Assembly (NCBI GenBank): GCA_903889895.1
Contig: CAISYZ010000043.1
Location: 1-46,677 of the forward strand
DNA: 46,677 nucleotides
Direction of reading: 5' to 3'
Source: an uncultured Verrucomicrobia subdivision 3 bacterium
GTDB lineage: Bacteria; Verrucomicrobiota; Verrucomicrobiia; Limisphaerales; UBA11358
Positions 9,126-18,470 of the stretch are shown in pieces. The position numbers and the translations under genes were made by a program. Numbering within the stretch: the first letter of the stretch is position 1; every line of letters begins with the position of its first letter. The notes under the pieces were generated by a model. That model saw only the letters and a list, made by a program, of their open reading frames with translations. It had not been told where the DNA came from and did not search any database.

Positions 9126-10313
9126 ATGAAACCCTACTCCAAGTTCGCACTCTTGCTTGAGCCCGCTGGTCGCAGCCGCGACCGGCTATGCCGCATCAAC
9201 AATTTATGTTTCAAGCAGCTTGCCGCAGTGACTAACCGGGCTGGCAACACTTTGACCATCCTGTTATTTGGCATCCTCGCCCTGGTCGGCCAGACCGCGG
9301 TGGTGGGCGAAAAAACCTTGATTGACTATTTTCTGCCCACGCCGATCGTTGGCACGTTGGCTTCCAATGTCTGGGGTGCGCCCGGCGTCTTTCCGCGCGA
9401 CCCGAGCAACGGCCTCGAGGATCAGTCCATGAAACAATGGAATTACTGGGACGGGCAAATCATCAAAGGCACGGATGGCAAATATCACATGTTCGCCAGT
9501 CGTTGGGATCAGGCCAAAAGCTTTCGGGGTTGGTCAAGATCGGTCGCCGTCCAAGCCGTCAGCGACAATCTCCTTGGTCCGTATCGGGATCAGGGACTCT
9601 GTTGGCCCAACGACCACGGCGGCAGAGGCCACAACGTGACGGCGTTGACTTTGCCGGATGGCCGGTATGCGGTCGTGGTAAGCGATACCCGTCCGGGCGA
9701 TGTTTTCGTTTCCAAGTCACTGGACGGGCCGTGGGAATTCCTGGGCTCGATCCAGGTTGCCACCAACGAATTCAGCGGGTTGAGCCGAAGGAGCAACATG
9801 AGTGTCATGGTGCGACCGGATGGACAATTCATGATCGTGGCGCGTTCCGGTGCCATTTGGCTTAGCCAGAACGGCATTTTGGGTCCCTACACCATTCAAG
9901 GGCCGAGCATCTATCCGAAGGTTGCGGGCTTGCCGCTGCGCAATCTCGAGGATCCGGTTGTCTGGCACAGCGGCGGCCTGTATCACATCGTGGTCAATGG
10001 CTGGCGCGACCGCAAAGCCTACCACCTGACTTCCGTGGACGGCATCCACAACTGGAAATTCCGTGGCTTGGCTTATGATCCCACCAAGGACTTTGTGCGC
10101 TACACCGATGGCACAGTCAACCATTGGGAAAAAATGGAGCGGCCCGGCGTCCTGCTCGAGAACGGTCATGTGACGGCTTTTACCTTCGCGGTCCTGGATG
10201 TTCCCAAGGACCAGGAACTCGGGAACGACACCCACGGCAGCAAGGTCATCGTCGTTCCGTTTGACGGCGCGGCGCTGGACCGCGATCTGCAAAAAGACCA
10301 GGTCAACAAGTGA
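9126..10313 (+). CDS. GH43-like five-bladed beta-propeller hydrolase, exported
   Basis: 395 residues. A long basic N-terminus leads into a hydrophobic signal segment at about residues 42-62. The mature part is a five-bladed propeller related to clan GH-F (GH43-type): YWDGQIIKGTDGKYHMFASRW, GHNVTALTLPDGRYAVVVSD, GDVFVSKSLDGPWEFLG, NLEDPVVWHSGGLYHIVVNG and WEKMERPGVLLENG. Such proteins usually cleave alpha-L-arabinofuranosides, xylosides or galactosides by inversion, with two Asp and one Glu. I can see plausible acidic residues (D in YWDGQ, E in NLEDP, E in MERP) but cannot assign them with certainty. The TVNHWEKMERP segment recurs in an uncharacterised GH43-like group, so substrate is open. 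It is 25 bp from the next gene and probably in the same transcript. Confidence 0.65.
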   Translation: MKPYSKFALLLEPAGRSRDRLCRINNLCFKQLAAVTNRAGNTLTILLFGILALVGQTAVVGEKTLIDYFLPTPIVGTLASNVWGAPGVFPRDPSNGLEDQSMKQWNYWDGQIIKGTDGKYHMFASRWDQAKSFRGWSRSVAVQAVSDNLLGPYRDQGLCWPNDHGGRGHNVTALTLPDGRYAVVVSDTRPGDVFVSKSLDGPWEFLGSIQVATNEFSGLSRRSNMSVMVRPDGQFMIVARSGAIWLSQNGILGPYTIQGPSIYPKVAGLPLRNLEDPVVWHSGGLYHIVVNGWRDRKAYHLTSVDGIHNWKFRGLAYDPTKDFVRYTDGTVNHWEKMERPGVLLENGHVTAFTFAVLDVPKDQELGNDTHGSKVIVVPFDGAALDRDLQKDQVNK

Positions 10314-10338
10314 TTTGCCGATCAATTGCAAAATCAAT

Positions 10339-12738
10339 ATGAAGTTAATTTTGAGATTATTGCCATTAGCGTTAAGCGCGGCTGTTTATGCGCAAGCAGC
10401 AGGAGTGTCTGACCTGCGTCTGTGGTATCGCCAGCCCGCAGCAAACTGGCGCGAATCGTTGTTCATCGGCAACGGCCGGCTCGGCGGCGCGGTCTGGGGC
10501 GGCGTGCGGCAGGAGCGGATTGATCTCAACGAAGACACGCTCTGGTCGGGCGAACCTTACGAGAACATCAATACCAATGGCCTAAAATCGCTGCCGGAAA
10601 TCCGTCGCTTGCTTCTTGAGGGCAATGACAAGGAAGCCCAGCGCTTGGTCGAGCGCGACATGAACGGGAAATATAATCAAAGTTATCAGCCGCTCGGCGA
10701 TTTGAAGATAGACTTTCCGGTCAGCGGCGACGTGACGGAATATCGGCGCGAACTGGACCTTGAGCAAGGCATCACTCGCGTGCAGTTTGTTTGCGATGGC
10801 ATTCGCTACACCCGCGAAGTGTTCGCCTCCCATCCGGCGCAGGCCATCATTGTGCGGCTGACCAGCGACCATCCTGGAAAAACTTCCTTCACTGCGTCGC
10901 TGGACTCGCAATTGCATCATCTTACGAAGCCCGATAACGGATATTTCAGCATGATCGGCCGCTGCCCGGCGCATGTGGATCCGCATTATGCCGGCACCAA
11001 TGTGGTTTGGGACGACGCGCCGGATGGCAAGGGAATGCGCTTCGAAGCCCGGTTGATGCCGGTCAATCAAGGCGGCCGCGCCACCATCACCGACCGTGGG
11101 ATCACAGCGGAAGGGTGTGACAGTGTCACGCTACTGTTCGCCGCCGCCACCAGTTACAATGGGCCGTGGAAAAGTCCGAGCCGCGATGGCAAGGACCCGG
11201 CCAAACTCTGCGACCGTTGTCTGGCGCGACTGGCTGGCAAGGCTTATCCGGCTCTGCGCGAGGCGCATGTCGCCGATTATCAAAGCCTCTTCAACCGCGT
11301 GACTCTGGACCTCGGCCACTCCGCCGCCGAGAGCCTGCCGACCGACCAGAGGGTGAAGACGTATCAGCCCGGCAAGGACCCGGCGCTGGCGGCATTATAT
11401 TACCAGTTCGGACGATATCTGCTGATCGCGTCGTCACGGCCGGGAACGCAGCCGGCGAATTTGCAGGGCATCTGGAGTCAAAAAATGCAACCATCCTGGT
11501 CGGCGAACTGGACTTTGAATTGTAACGCGGAGATAAATTACTGGCCGGTTGAGGCGGCCAATCTCGGCGAGTGCCACCTGCCACTGGTGGATCTCACCAA
11601 ACAGTTGAGCGTGGATGGAACGAACATCGCGAAGAACCTCTACGGCGTGCGGGGCTGGGTCGCGCATCACAACACCGACCTCTGGCGGCAGGCCGGGCCG
11701 GTCAGCGGGAGCGCGCGCTGGAGCATCTTCCAAGTGGGTGGTGCCTGGTTGTGCCAAAACCTCTGGGAACATTACGCCTTTTCGGGCGATACAGATTACC
11801 TGCGCTCCATCTGGCCCACACTCAAGGGGGCGGCGCGTTTCTTTCTGGATGACTTGATGGAGGAACCTTCCCACGGTTGGCTGGTCACCGGCCCGGACAC
11901 AAACTTTGAGAACGCCTTTCGCAAGCCCGATGGCGAGACCGGTTGCGTGTGCCTGGGGCCAACCGGCAGCATGGAGATGGTGCGCCAGTTGTTTTTGAAT
12001 TGTGTGCAGGCCAGCCGGATTCTGGGCCGGGACGCCGACCTGCGGGCGCAAATCGAGAAAACCCTGCCGCGGCTGCCACCGCTGCAAATCAGCCCCACCA
12101 CCGGCGAATTGCAGGAATGGCTGCAGGACTGGCAGCGCACGGCGGATTGTCAGGTCTTGTCAAGTTGGGGACTCATTTGCAGCGCGCAAATCACCCCGCG
12201 CGCCACGCCGGAAACGGCGGCGGCGTTGAGGAAGATTTTTGACCAGGGACAATGGTGGAAGAAGGGTGAGGTGAGCAGTTGGCAGGGCGCGTTCCAAGCC
12301 AACGCCTACGCACGGCTTCATGATGGCGACACCGCGCTGGCGATCCTGGACGCGCACCTGGCGCGCAGCGTAAATCCGAACCTGCTGGCTAGTTTTTTGG
12401 GGCACTGCGAATTCCAGATTGACGGCAATCTAGGCCAGACGGCGGCGATCAACGAGATGCTGCTGCAGAGTCAGGTTTGCAACACGAATGGCGTTTATGA
12501 AATTGAATTGCTTCCCGCGCTGCCGAAAAGTTGGAACAGCGGGCATGTCTCCGGTCTCCGGGCGCGAGGCGGATTTGAACTGGAAATTAATTGGGAAGAC
12601 GGATCTCTGAAACTGGCCAAAATCAAATCAATGCTCGGCAATCGAATGACTTTGCGTTTGGGCGAAAAGGTGGTGAATGTTTCTACTCGCCGGGGAGAAG
12701 TTAAGGAATTCAATCCTGCTTTGCAGGTTTCAAAATAA
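10339..12738 (+). CDS. GH95 alpha-L-fucosidase / alpha-L-galactosidase (first copy)
   Basis: 799 residues from the ATG at 10339, which starts a signal peptide (MKLILRLLPLALSAAVYAQA). GH95 enzymes invert alpha-1,2-fucose or alpha-L-galactose linkages found on xyloglucan and pectin. The N-terminal supersandwich has WRESLFIGNGRLGGAVWGG and RIDLNEDTLWSGEP. The (alpha/alpha)6 barrel has the water-activating Asn pair in LNCNAEINYWPVEAANL (N394, N396), a probable general acid E524 in PDTNFENAF, and D695 in FQIDGNLG. The acid loop is FEN instead of the common SPE, a deviation from the second GH95 at 31807. The product ends in a typical C-terminal beta domain (GLRARGGFELEINWEDG). Neighbours are 25 and 28 bp away. 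Confidence 0.88.
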   Translation: MKLILRLLPLALSAAVYAQAAGVSDLRLWYRQPAANWRESLFIGNGRLGGAVWGGVRQERIDLNEDTLWSGEPYENINTNGLKSLPEIRRLLLEGNDKEAQRLVERDMNGKYNQSYQPLGDLKIDFPVSGDVTEYRRELDLEQGITRVQFVCDGIRYTREVFASHPAQAIIVRLTSDHPGKTSFTASLDSQLHHLTKPDNGYFSMIGRCPAHVDPHYAGTNVVWDDAPDGKGMRFEARLMPVNQGGRATITDRGITAEGCDSVTLLFAAATSYNGPWKSPSRDGKDPAKLCDRCLARLAGKAYPALREAHVADYQSLFNRVTLDLGHSAAESLPTDQRVKTYQPGKDPALAALYYQFGRYLLIASSRPGTQPANLQGIWSQKMQPSWSANWTLNCNAEINYWPVEAANLGECHLPLVDLTKQLSVDGTNIAKNLYGVRGWVAHHNTDLWRQAGPVSGSARWSIFQVGGAWLCQNLWEHYAFSGDTDYLRSIWPTLKGAARFFLDDLMEEPSHGWLVTGPDTNFENAFRKPDGETGCVCLGPTGSMEMVRQLFLNCVQASRILGRDADLRAQIEKTLPRLPPLQISPTTGELQEWLQDWQRTADCQVLSSWGLICSAQITPRATPETAAALRKIFDQGQWWKKGEVSSWQGAFQANAYARLHDGDTALAILDAHLARSVNPNLLASFLGHCEFQIDGNLGQTAAINEMLLQSQVCNTNGVYEIELLPALPKSWNSGHVSGLRARGGFELEINWEDGSLKLAKIKSMLGNRMTLRLGEKVVNVSTRRGEVKEFNPALQVSK

Positions 12739-12766
12739 TGGAAATCTTCAGTCTGATGTCTTTGAT

Positions 12767-15700
12767 ATGCACCGCAACCTGATCAACCGGTTTTCGAGAA
12801 CGATAAGCCCACCGCTGCTGGCCGGATGGGGGGTGCGATTGTTTGTGGCTTTGCTCCTTGCGAGCATCGGATACAGCGGGCTTGCGGCCGGACTGCATGA
12901 GGCTGATTTTACAAATCCGCCCATCGAGGCGCGGCCGGGTATCTGGTGGTATTGGGGCGAATCGGTCACGACGGATCACGGTATCACCCAGGATTTGGAA
13001 GCGCTCAAGCGGGTCGGTTTCGGCGGCGTTGTGATTTATGAGCAGGTGTTCAGCGACCAGCCCGATGCGTTGAAAAGCCTCTCACCGGAATGGCTGGCGC
13101 GGTTACGCTTCGCCGCCGCCGAATGCGCGCGGCTGGGCTTGAAACTCGAAGTGAATGTCAGTGACGGCTATGTCGCCGGCGGCCCGTGGATCACACCGGC
13201 GCTCGGAATACAGCGGCTGGTCGCGAGTGAAACGGTCGTTGAAGGCGGACGCGAGATTTCCGTCGCGCTGCCGAAACCGCCGGTGGTGTTGGATTATTAT
13301 CGCGACGTGGCCGTGCTGGCATATCCGACTCCGGCGGGCGGCAAACAAAAACTTTTGCCAAAACCAAAAATTACAAGCCTGCCCACCGATATAGATTTGA
13401 AAGCTCTGTTTAGCACGGACGGCAAATCAAAAGCCAGGATTTCTCCGTCACCGAACATACAACCGGTTTTAGTTCAACTCGACTACGGACAGCCGTTCAC
13501 GGCTCGCAGCCTGACGTATTCCTCGCGGTCCGGTTTGAAAGCATTGGTCATCGCCACGCAGGTGCCGTCGTCGTGGGCAGATGATTTTCTCGGACAAGGA
13601 ATGAAGCCGATTCCGCCGCTGGGCACTTTGGAGGCCAGCGATGATGGAACTGACTGGCGAACGGTTTGCACATTGCCGGCATTCGGCACGCAACACGACT
13701 TGTGGACCCAACACACGGTTGCCTTTCCAGCGACGACGGCACGCTTCTTTCGGCTGAAGCTGGATGTTCCGGGCGATGGATTGGCCATCGGCGGTGTCGC
13801 TTTGCAAGGCGAGGCACGGATTGACCAGTGGGAAAGCAAGTCCGGCAATGTCGTAGATTTTTCCGATTCCGACCGCACGCCGGATTATCGCGGCGACGAA
13901 GTGATTGATCCGGACAAAATTCTCGACCTCACGACCTACCTCGGCGCGGATGGCAAACTGAATTGGAACGCGCCACCGGGACGTTGGACCATTTTGCGTC
14001 TCGGTCATACGCCGACCGGCGCACGAACCAAACACGGTCGCCCGGAGAACCTGGGGCTGGAATGTGACAAGTTGAGCGCGGCGGCGACCGCCGTGCAATT
14101 TTCAAACTACGTTGGAGTGATTCTGCGTGAAGTCCGGCGCGTGCCGGGCGCGAAACTGGCGGGCGTCAACATTGACAGTGCCGAGCATGGTTCGCAGAAC
14201 TGGACCGGTGATTTCGAAGCGCAGTTTGAAAAACGGCGCGGTTACTCGGCGCGAAAATATTTGCCGGCGATGATGGGCCGTGTCGTCGGCAACCGCGAGC
14301 GGTCGGACAAATTTCTTTTCGATGTCCGCCGCACCATCGCCGATTTGATGAGCGACGAGTATTTCGGCACGTTCCAAAAGTTTTGCCACGCGGAAGGCAT
14401 GACTTCGATGGCCGAGGCGCCCGGCATCGCGACGTGCCTGCCGAGCGACAACATCCAGGCGAAAGGCCGCGCGGACATTCCGATGGGTGAATTTTGGATG
14501 AGCCAGCCGGACGGCAACATTGACTGCAAGGAAACCGCCAGCGCGGCGCACGTTTATGGCCTTCCCGTCGCCGCCGCCGAAGCGTTCACCGGCAGCCGTG
14601 CGGACGCTTATCCGGGCATGATGAAACCTTTCGCCGATGCGGCGCTGTCGCTGGGCATCAACCGTTTTGTGGTGCTGGCGTATGTGCATCAGCCGTGGGA
14701 CGACCGTCTGCCGGGAGTCACGCAGGATCGGTTTTATGTGCCTTACCAGCGGCACAACACTTGGTGGGAGGACAGCCAGGATTTTTGGATTTCGCTGGCG
14801 CGCTCGTCGCAACTCATGCGCGAGGGGCATCCGGTCGCGGACATTCTCTATCATCTGGGCAATGACACGCCGCTGAAAATCGCCACCGCCCGGATGCGGC
14901 CTGTGCCGCCCGCCGGCTACGATTACGATGTTTGCGGTGATGAGGTTTTGGTCAATCGCGCGAGCGTGAAGGATGGCCGAATCGTTCTGCCCGATGGCAT
15001 GAGCTACCGGCTGCTGATCTTGGCGGGTGGAACCAAAATGACACTTGCTGCCACCCAGAAACTTCGAGAACTCGTTGATGCCGGTGCAAATGTTCTAGGG
15101 CCGGTAAAGCCAGCCGGATCGCCTTCTCTGGCGGATGGAGAAAGCGGTGACGCTGAAGTGAAAATAATCGCGGACGAGTTGTGGGGCGCAAACCCGTTGT
15201 CATCAAAAGGCGAAAAGCAGACTGGCGCGGGCCGGATGTTTTGGGGCATGACACCGTCGGCAGTTTTGACTGCGCTTGATACGCCGCGCGACTGGGAAAT
15301 TATCGGCGGCGACCGCGTGACAAATTTTCTTTGCGCCCATCGCCGAACCTCCGCCGCCGATATTTATTTTGTGGCAAACCACCAGCCGCGCGCGGCGAAA
15401 ATCAACATCGCGTTTCGGGTTGCCGGCAAATCCGCCGAGCGCTGGGATGCGGACACGGGCGCAATGTCAAAAATTTCGGGCACCCGCGAGACCGGCGGGC
15501 GCACCGAAGTGCCGCTGGCGCTGGAGGCAAACGCTTCAACCTTCATCGTGTTTCGCAATTCAGAAACGGTTTCGCCAGACGGAACTGCGGAAACCAATCT
15601 TATTGGTGAATTGCCGACAAAATTGGAATTGACCGGCCCGTGGAGAGTCCGCTTCACACCCGGCTGGGGCGCACCGGAGCAAGTCGTCTTCACCAATTTG

Positions 15701-16120
15701 ATGTCGTGGACGGAGCATCCTGATTTTGGTGTTCGTCATTATTCCGGCGCGGCGATTTATTCAAACGAATTTGATTTTGCGCCGATGCAATCCGGCGAGC
15801 GTTTCATTCTGGACCTCGGCAAAGTGTCGGTGCTGGCCGCCGTGAAATTAAATGACCGTGATTTGGGCGTCGTTTGGAAGGAGCCTTATGCGCTCGATGT
15901 GACCAGCGCGTTGCGTGCCGGGAAAAATTCGCTGGAAATCCGCGTTGTGAATCTTTGGGGCAACCGGCTCATCGCCGATGCCGGGCTGCCGCTGGAAAAG
16001 CGTCTGACTTGGGCGACATGGAATCCGTATCGCTCCAACGACGAACTGTTACCGTCAGGGTTGCTTGGCCCCGTCAAACTTCTGACAGTAAAACGAACTG
16101 AAACCAAGATGAAACAATGA
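12767..16120 (+). CDS. GH106 alpha-L-rhamnosidase-like exported protein
   Basis: 1117 residues from the ATG at 12767, which precedes a basic-hydrophobic leader cleaved near GLAAG. An upstream in-frame ATG at 12677 lies inside the GH95 gene and is not needed. GH106 enzymes are large calcium-dependent inverting alpha-L-rhamnosidases of rhamnogalacturonan I and II breakdown. Seen: the N-terminal PGIWWYWGESVTTDHGIT..LE segment, the NIDSAEHGSQNWT motif with a likely catalytic Glu (E473) followed by F.KRRGYSARKYLP, and AAAEAFTGSRADAYPG with the second Glu (E605). A C-terminal jelly-roll shows LDLGKVSVLAAVKLN and LEIRVVNLWGNRLIAD. Its stop overlaps the next start as ATGA. Assignment is strong at family level; exact linkage is unknown. 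Confidence 0.82.
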   Translation: MHRNLINRFSRTISPPLLAGWGVRLFVALLLASIGYSGLAAGLHEADFTNPPIEARPGIWWYWGESVTTDHGITQDLEALKRVGFGGVVIYEQVFSDQPDALKSLSPEWLARLRFAAAECARLGLKLEVNVSDGYVAGGPWITPALGIQRLVASETVVEGGREISVALPKPPVVLDYYRDVAVLAYPTPAGGKQKLLPKPKITSLPTDIDLKALFSTDGKSKARISPSPNIQPVLVQLDYGQPFTARSLTYSSRSGLKALVIATQVPSSWADDFLGQGMKPIPPLGTLEASDDGTDWRTVCTLPAFGTQHDLWTQHTVAFPATTARFFRLKLDVPGDGLAIGGVALQGEARIDQWESKSGNVVDFSDSDRTPDYRGDEVIDPDKILDLTTYLGADGKLNWNAPPGRWTILRLGHTPTGARTKHGRPENLGLECDKLSAAATAVQFSNYVGVILREVRRVPGAKLAGVNIDSAEHGSQNWTGDFEAQFEKRRGYSARKYLPAMMGRVVGNRERSDKFLFDVRRTIADLMSDEYFGTFQKFCHAEGMTSMAEAPGIATCLPSDNIQAKGRADIPMGEFWMSQPDGNIDCKETASAAHVYGLPVAAAEAFTGSRADAYPGMMKPFADAALSLGINRFVVLAYVHQPWDDRLPGVTQDRFYVPYQRHNTWWEDSQDFWISLARSSQLMREGHPVADILYHLGNDTPLKIATARMRPVPPAGYDYDVCGDEVLVNRASVKDGRIVLPDGMSYRLLILAGGTKMTLAATQKLRELVDAGANVLGPVKPAGSPSLADGESGDAEVKIIADELWGANPLSSKGEKQTGAGRMFWGMTPSAVLTALDTPRDWEIIGGDRVTNFLCAHRRTSAADIYFVANHQPRAAKINIAFRVAGKSAERWDADTGAMSKISGTRETGGRTEVPLALEANASTFIVFRNSETVSPDGTAETNLIGELPTKLELTGPWRVRFTPGWGAPEQVVFTNLMSWTEHPDFGVRHYSGAAIYSNEFDFAPMQSGERFILDLGKVSVLAAVKLNDRDLGVVWKEPYALDVTSALRAGKNSLEIRVVNLWGNRLIADAGLPLEKRLTWATWNPYRSNDELLPSGLLGPVKLLTVKRTETKMKQ

Positions 16121-18060
16121 ATACTAAAGATGTGAAGTGTAGCGGAGTGACCTCGGCGATAGTCGGCTGGCTTTCGTGCGGTCTGATGGTTGTGGCCTGC
16201 GCAGGTGAGCAGCGACTCACTTCGCCAGACGGCAGGCTGGCGGTGGTGGTCTCTGACAACGCGGGCTTGCATTATCGGGTGGAAGTGGATTCCAAGCCGG
16301 TGTTGACTGAATCCCGGCTCGGACTTGAATTTCAAGACGGCACCCGGCTCGGACCAACGGGCAGCATCACGAAAACGAAAACCGCCAGCCACAATGGAAC
16401 GTGGGACAATCATTTTGGCAAGCGCAGCGTGGTTCGCGATCACTGGAAGGAACTGCGTCTGACCTTGCAGGAACAAACGCGCACCTTTGGACTCATCGTG
16501 CGAGCCTATGACGACGGCGTGGCGTTTCGCTACGATTTGCCCGAAACTTCCGGTCTGGGGCATTTTGTTTTGACGAACGAGTTGACGGAATTTCATTTTG
16601 CAAAGGATTGTCGTTGCTGGTTCGGCGAAGAATCTAGCTGCGCGGAAAATCATTATCCCGAAGCCCGGTTGAGCACGATTCCGTCCGGCAAACAAAACAC
16701 CTTGCCATTGCTGGTGGAAACGCCCGCCGCGTATGTCGCCGTTGCAGAAGCGGATTTGCTGGACTGGGCGGGTATGTTCACCACCGGCACCGGATCGGAA
16801 AATGTCGGCGTCAAACTTGCGCCGCGAAAGGATAAAAACGGACTCGTCGTCTCGGACGTGCCGCGCGTGAGTCCGTGGCGGGTGCTAATGATCGGACGCA
16901 CGGCGGCGGCTCTGATCAATTCCGACCTCATCGCGAATCTTGCCACGCCGAACCGGCTCGGCGACGTGCCATGGGTCAAGGCCGGCGTGTGCGCGTGGGA
17001 TCCGTGGTGGACAGGCGTGAATACCAATCTGCCGCAGTTCACCGGCGTCAAGGCCCGAGGCGATACGATTTCGGAAAAGGAATACATTGATTTTGCCGCC
17101 GAGATGGGCTGGCCGTATCAGTTGATGGACTGGAACTGGTATAAGAAAGATCCCACCGTGCCCGAACCGCACATGAACGTGCCGGAGGTCTTCGCCCACG
17201 CCAAAGCGCGCGGTGTGCGCCTGTTCGTCTGGATGCACTCGAAGGATTTGACGCAGACGGGCTTTGAAAAGGTTTTTTCCACGATGGAACGCTGGGGTGC
17301 CGCCGGCGTGAAGGTGGATTTCATGAACAGCGACAGCCAGGAAACAGTGAAGTGGTATGAAGACGCTTTGAAAGTTGCCGCGCAACACCGGTTGATGGTT
17401 GATTTTCATGGCGCTTACAAATCCACGGGACTGGCGCGGACGTATCCGAATTTCATCACGCAGGAAGGCGTGCTGGGCAACGAATACAACAAGCTCCGCG
17501 GCGACAAATGCACACCGCTGCACACCATCACGCTCCCGTTCACGCGCGGGTTGCTGGGGCCGATGGATTTTACGCCGGGCGGATTTGTGAATCGCAAGCC
17601 GGAAGCTTTCAAAACGACTTATCCGGCCGAGGTGATGGGATCGCGTGCGCGCCAGTTGGCGATGACGGTGATTTATCCAAGTCCACTGCTGGTGCTGTGC
17701 GACAGCCCGGCAAATTATCGTGGCCAGTCCGGCGTGGAATTTTTTCGCGGTTTGCCGACGGTTTGGGATGAAACCGTGGTGCTGAACGCTGACGTGTGCA
17801 AATCTATCGTCATCGCGCGGCGTGCGGGCGACCGCTGGTATCTGGCCGCGATGAACGGCGACGATGCCGCGACGCTGGACGTGTCGTTGAACTTTCTGGG
17901 TCGGAAGAAATGGAGTTTGCGTGGTTTTGCGGATCAGCCTGACGGCACGAATTACGAGGCAGTGATGGAAACCCAAAAGACCGTGGATGCGAAAGATATT
18001 TTGAATCTGCGGCTGCTGCCAGCCGGCGGATATGTGGCGATTTTGCAACGAAACAATTAA
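16117..18060 (+). CDS. GH97 retaining alpha-galactosidase/alpha-glucosidase-type enzyme
   Basis: 647 residues. Its ATG overlaps the GH106 stop (ATGA at 16117-16120), so translation is probably coupled. The N-terminus has a hydrophobic segment with a possible lipobox (MVVAC, C27). Domains: N-terminal beta-supersandwich (residues about 28-280), catalytic (beta/alpha)8 barrel (about 290-540) and a small C-terminal beta domain. Inverting GH97 members use Glu residues as base. This one has instead Asp in GVKVDFMNSD (D401), where retaining members carry the nucleophile, and Glu in FITQEGVLGNEY (E450) as probable acid/base. It therefore belongs with the retaining, alpha-galactosidase-like subgroup. 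A periplasmic or outer-membrane role trimming alpha-galactosyl or glucosyl caps is inferred. Confidence 0.85.
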   Translation: MNTKDVKCSGVTSAIVGWLSCGLMVVACAGEQRLTSPDGRLAVVVSDNAGLHYRVEVDSKPVLTESRLGLEFQDGTRLGPTGSITKTKTASHNGTWDNHFGKRSVVRDHWKELRLTLQEQTRTFGLIVRAYDDGVAFRYDLPETSGLGHFVLTNELTEFHFAKDCRCWFGEESSCAENHYPEARLSTIPSGKQNTLPLLVETPAAYVAVAEADLLDWAGMFTTGTGSENVGVKLAPRKDKNGLVVSDVPRVSPWRVLMIGRTAAALINSDLIANLATPNRLGDVPWVKAGVCAWDPWWTGVNTNLPQFTGVKARGDTISEKEYIDFAAEMGWPYQLMDWNWYKKDPTVPEPHMNVPEVFAHAKARGVRLFVWMHSKDLTQTGFEKVFSTMERWGAAGVKVDFMNSDSQETVKWYEDALKVAAQHRLMVDFHGAYKSTGLARTYPNFITQEGVLGNEYNKLRGDKCTPLHTITLPFTRGLLGPMDFTPGGFVNRKPEAFKTTYPAEVMGSRARQLAMTVIYPSPLLVLCDSPANYRGQSGVEFFRGLPTVWDETVVLNADVCKSIVIARRAGDRWYLAAMNGDDAATLDVSLNFLGRKKWSLRGFADQPDGTNYEAVMETQKTVDAKDILNLRLLPAGGYVAILQRNN

Positions 18061-18234
18061 AACACAAGAAGGCAGATACAGCTACCGGCCAATTATGTCG
18101 GTAAAGCAGCAGGGTGCTTGGAACGTCGAAGCATACATAGGTTCCTATGTATGGCCAGTGGTCGGAAACCTGATACACTCATTTAATTCGCCGATTATTG
18201 AAGCAGCAAAACTAGCCGAAAGATTGTAATTATT
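18061..18234 (+). promoter_or_regulatory. Intergenic region with 22-bp perfect palindrome
   Basis: This 174-bp gap separates the GH97 gene from the repeat-protein region. At 18132-18153 there is a perfect inverted repeat: 10-bp arms CATACATAGG and CCTATGTATG around a central TT. No T-run follows, so it is not a normal intrinsic terminator. A dimeric-regulator operator is the likelier reading. The surrounding AT-richer sequence would suit a promoter, but no confident -35/-10 pair was found. A 65-codon open frame crosses it and looks non-coding. Confidence 0.4.
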
Positions 18235-18462
18235 GTGAAAACAACGACTTGCTTCCGATCCGTTTTGGAATTTATTTCACCTGGCGCGGTTCGCAGCCTC
18301 TGGCTGCTGATCTTTGCGCTGGCGGGGGTTGGATTACCCGCGCACGCCCAGAGCACATGGACGAATTCCGCCGGCGGAAACTGGACTGACATCGCCAGTT
18401 GTAGCAACGGCGTGCCCAGCGGCAGTTCCGTGGCGGCGAACATCAACCCCCTTCTAAACTAA
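18235..18462 (+). pseudogene. Orphan N-terminal fragment of a PATR-type repeat protein
   Basis: A GTG-started frame of 75 codons encodes a good signal peptide (hydrophobic core LWLLIFALAGVGLPAHAQ). It then has the first strands of an autotransporter-associated repeat protein (STWTNSAGGNWTDIASCSNGVPSGSSVAAN), where the W..AGGNW...W..G.P pattern is typical. It stops abruptly at NPLLN, 8 bp before the start of the 1883-residue gene, which has its own signal peptide. The fragment is therefore not the missing start of that gene. It is best read as the surviving 5' end of a deleted paralogue. A secreted mini-protein cannot be excluded. Confidence 0.6.
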
Positions 18463-18470
18463 AATCATCC

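Noticed and set aside
18032..18229. 65-codon plus-strand frame spanning the GH97 stop and the palindrome
   Set aside because: It overlaps the GH97 end, has no signal or family resemblance, and the palindrome within it is better explained as a regulatory site.
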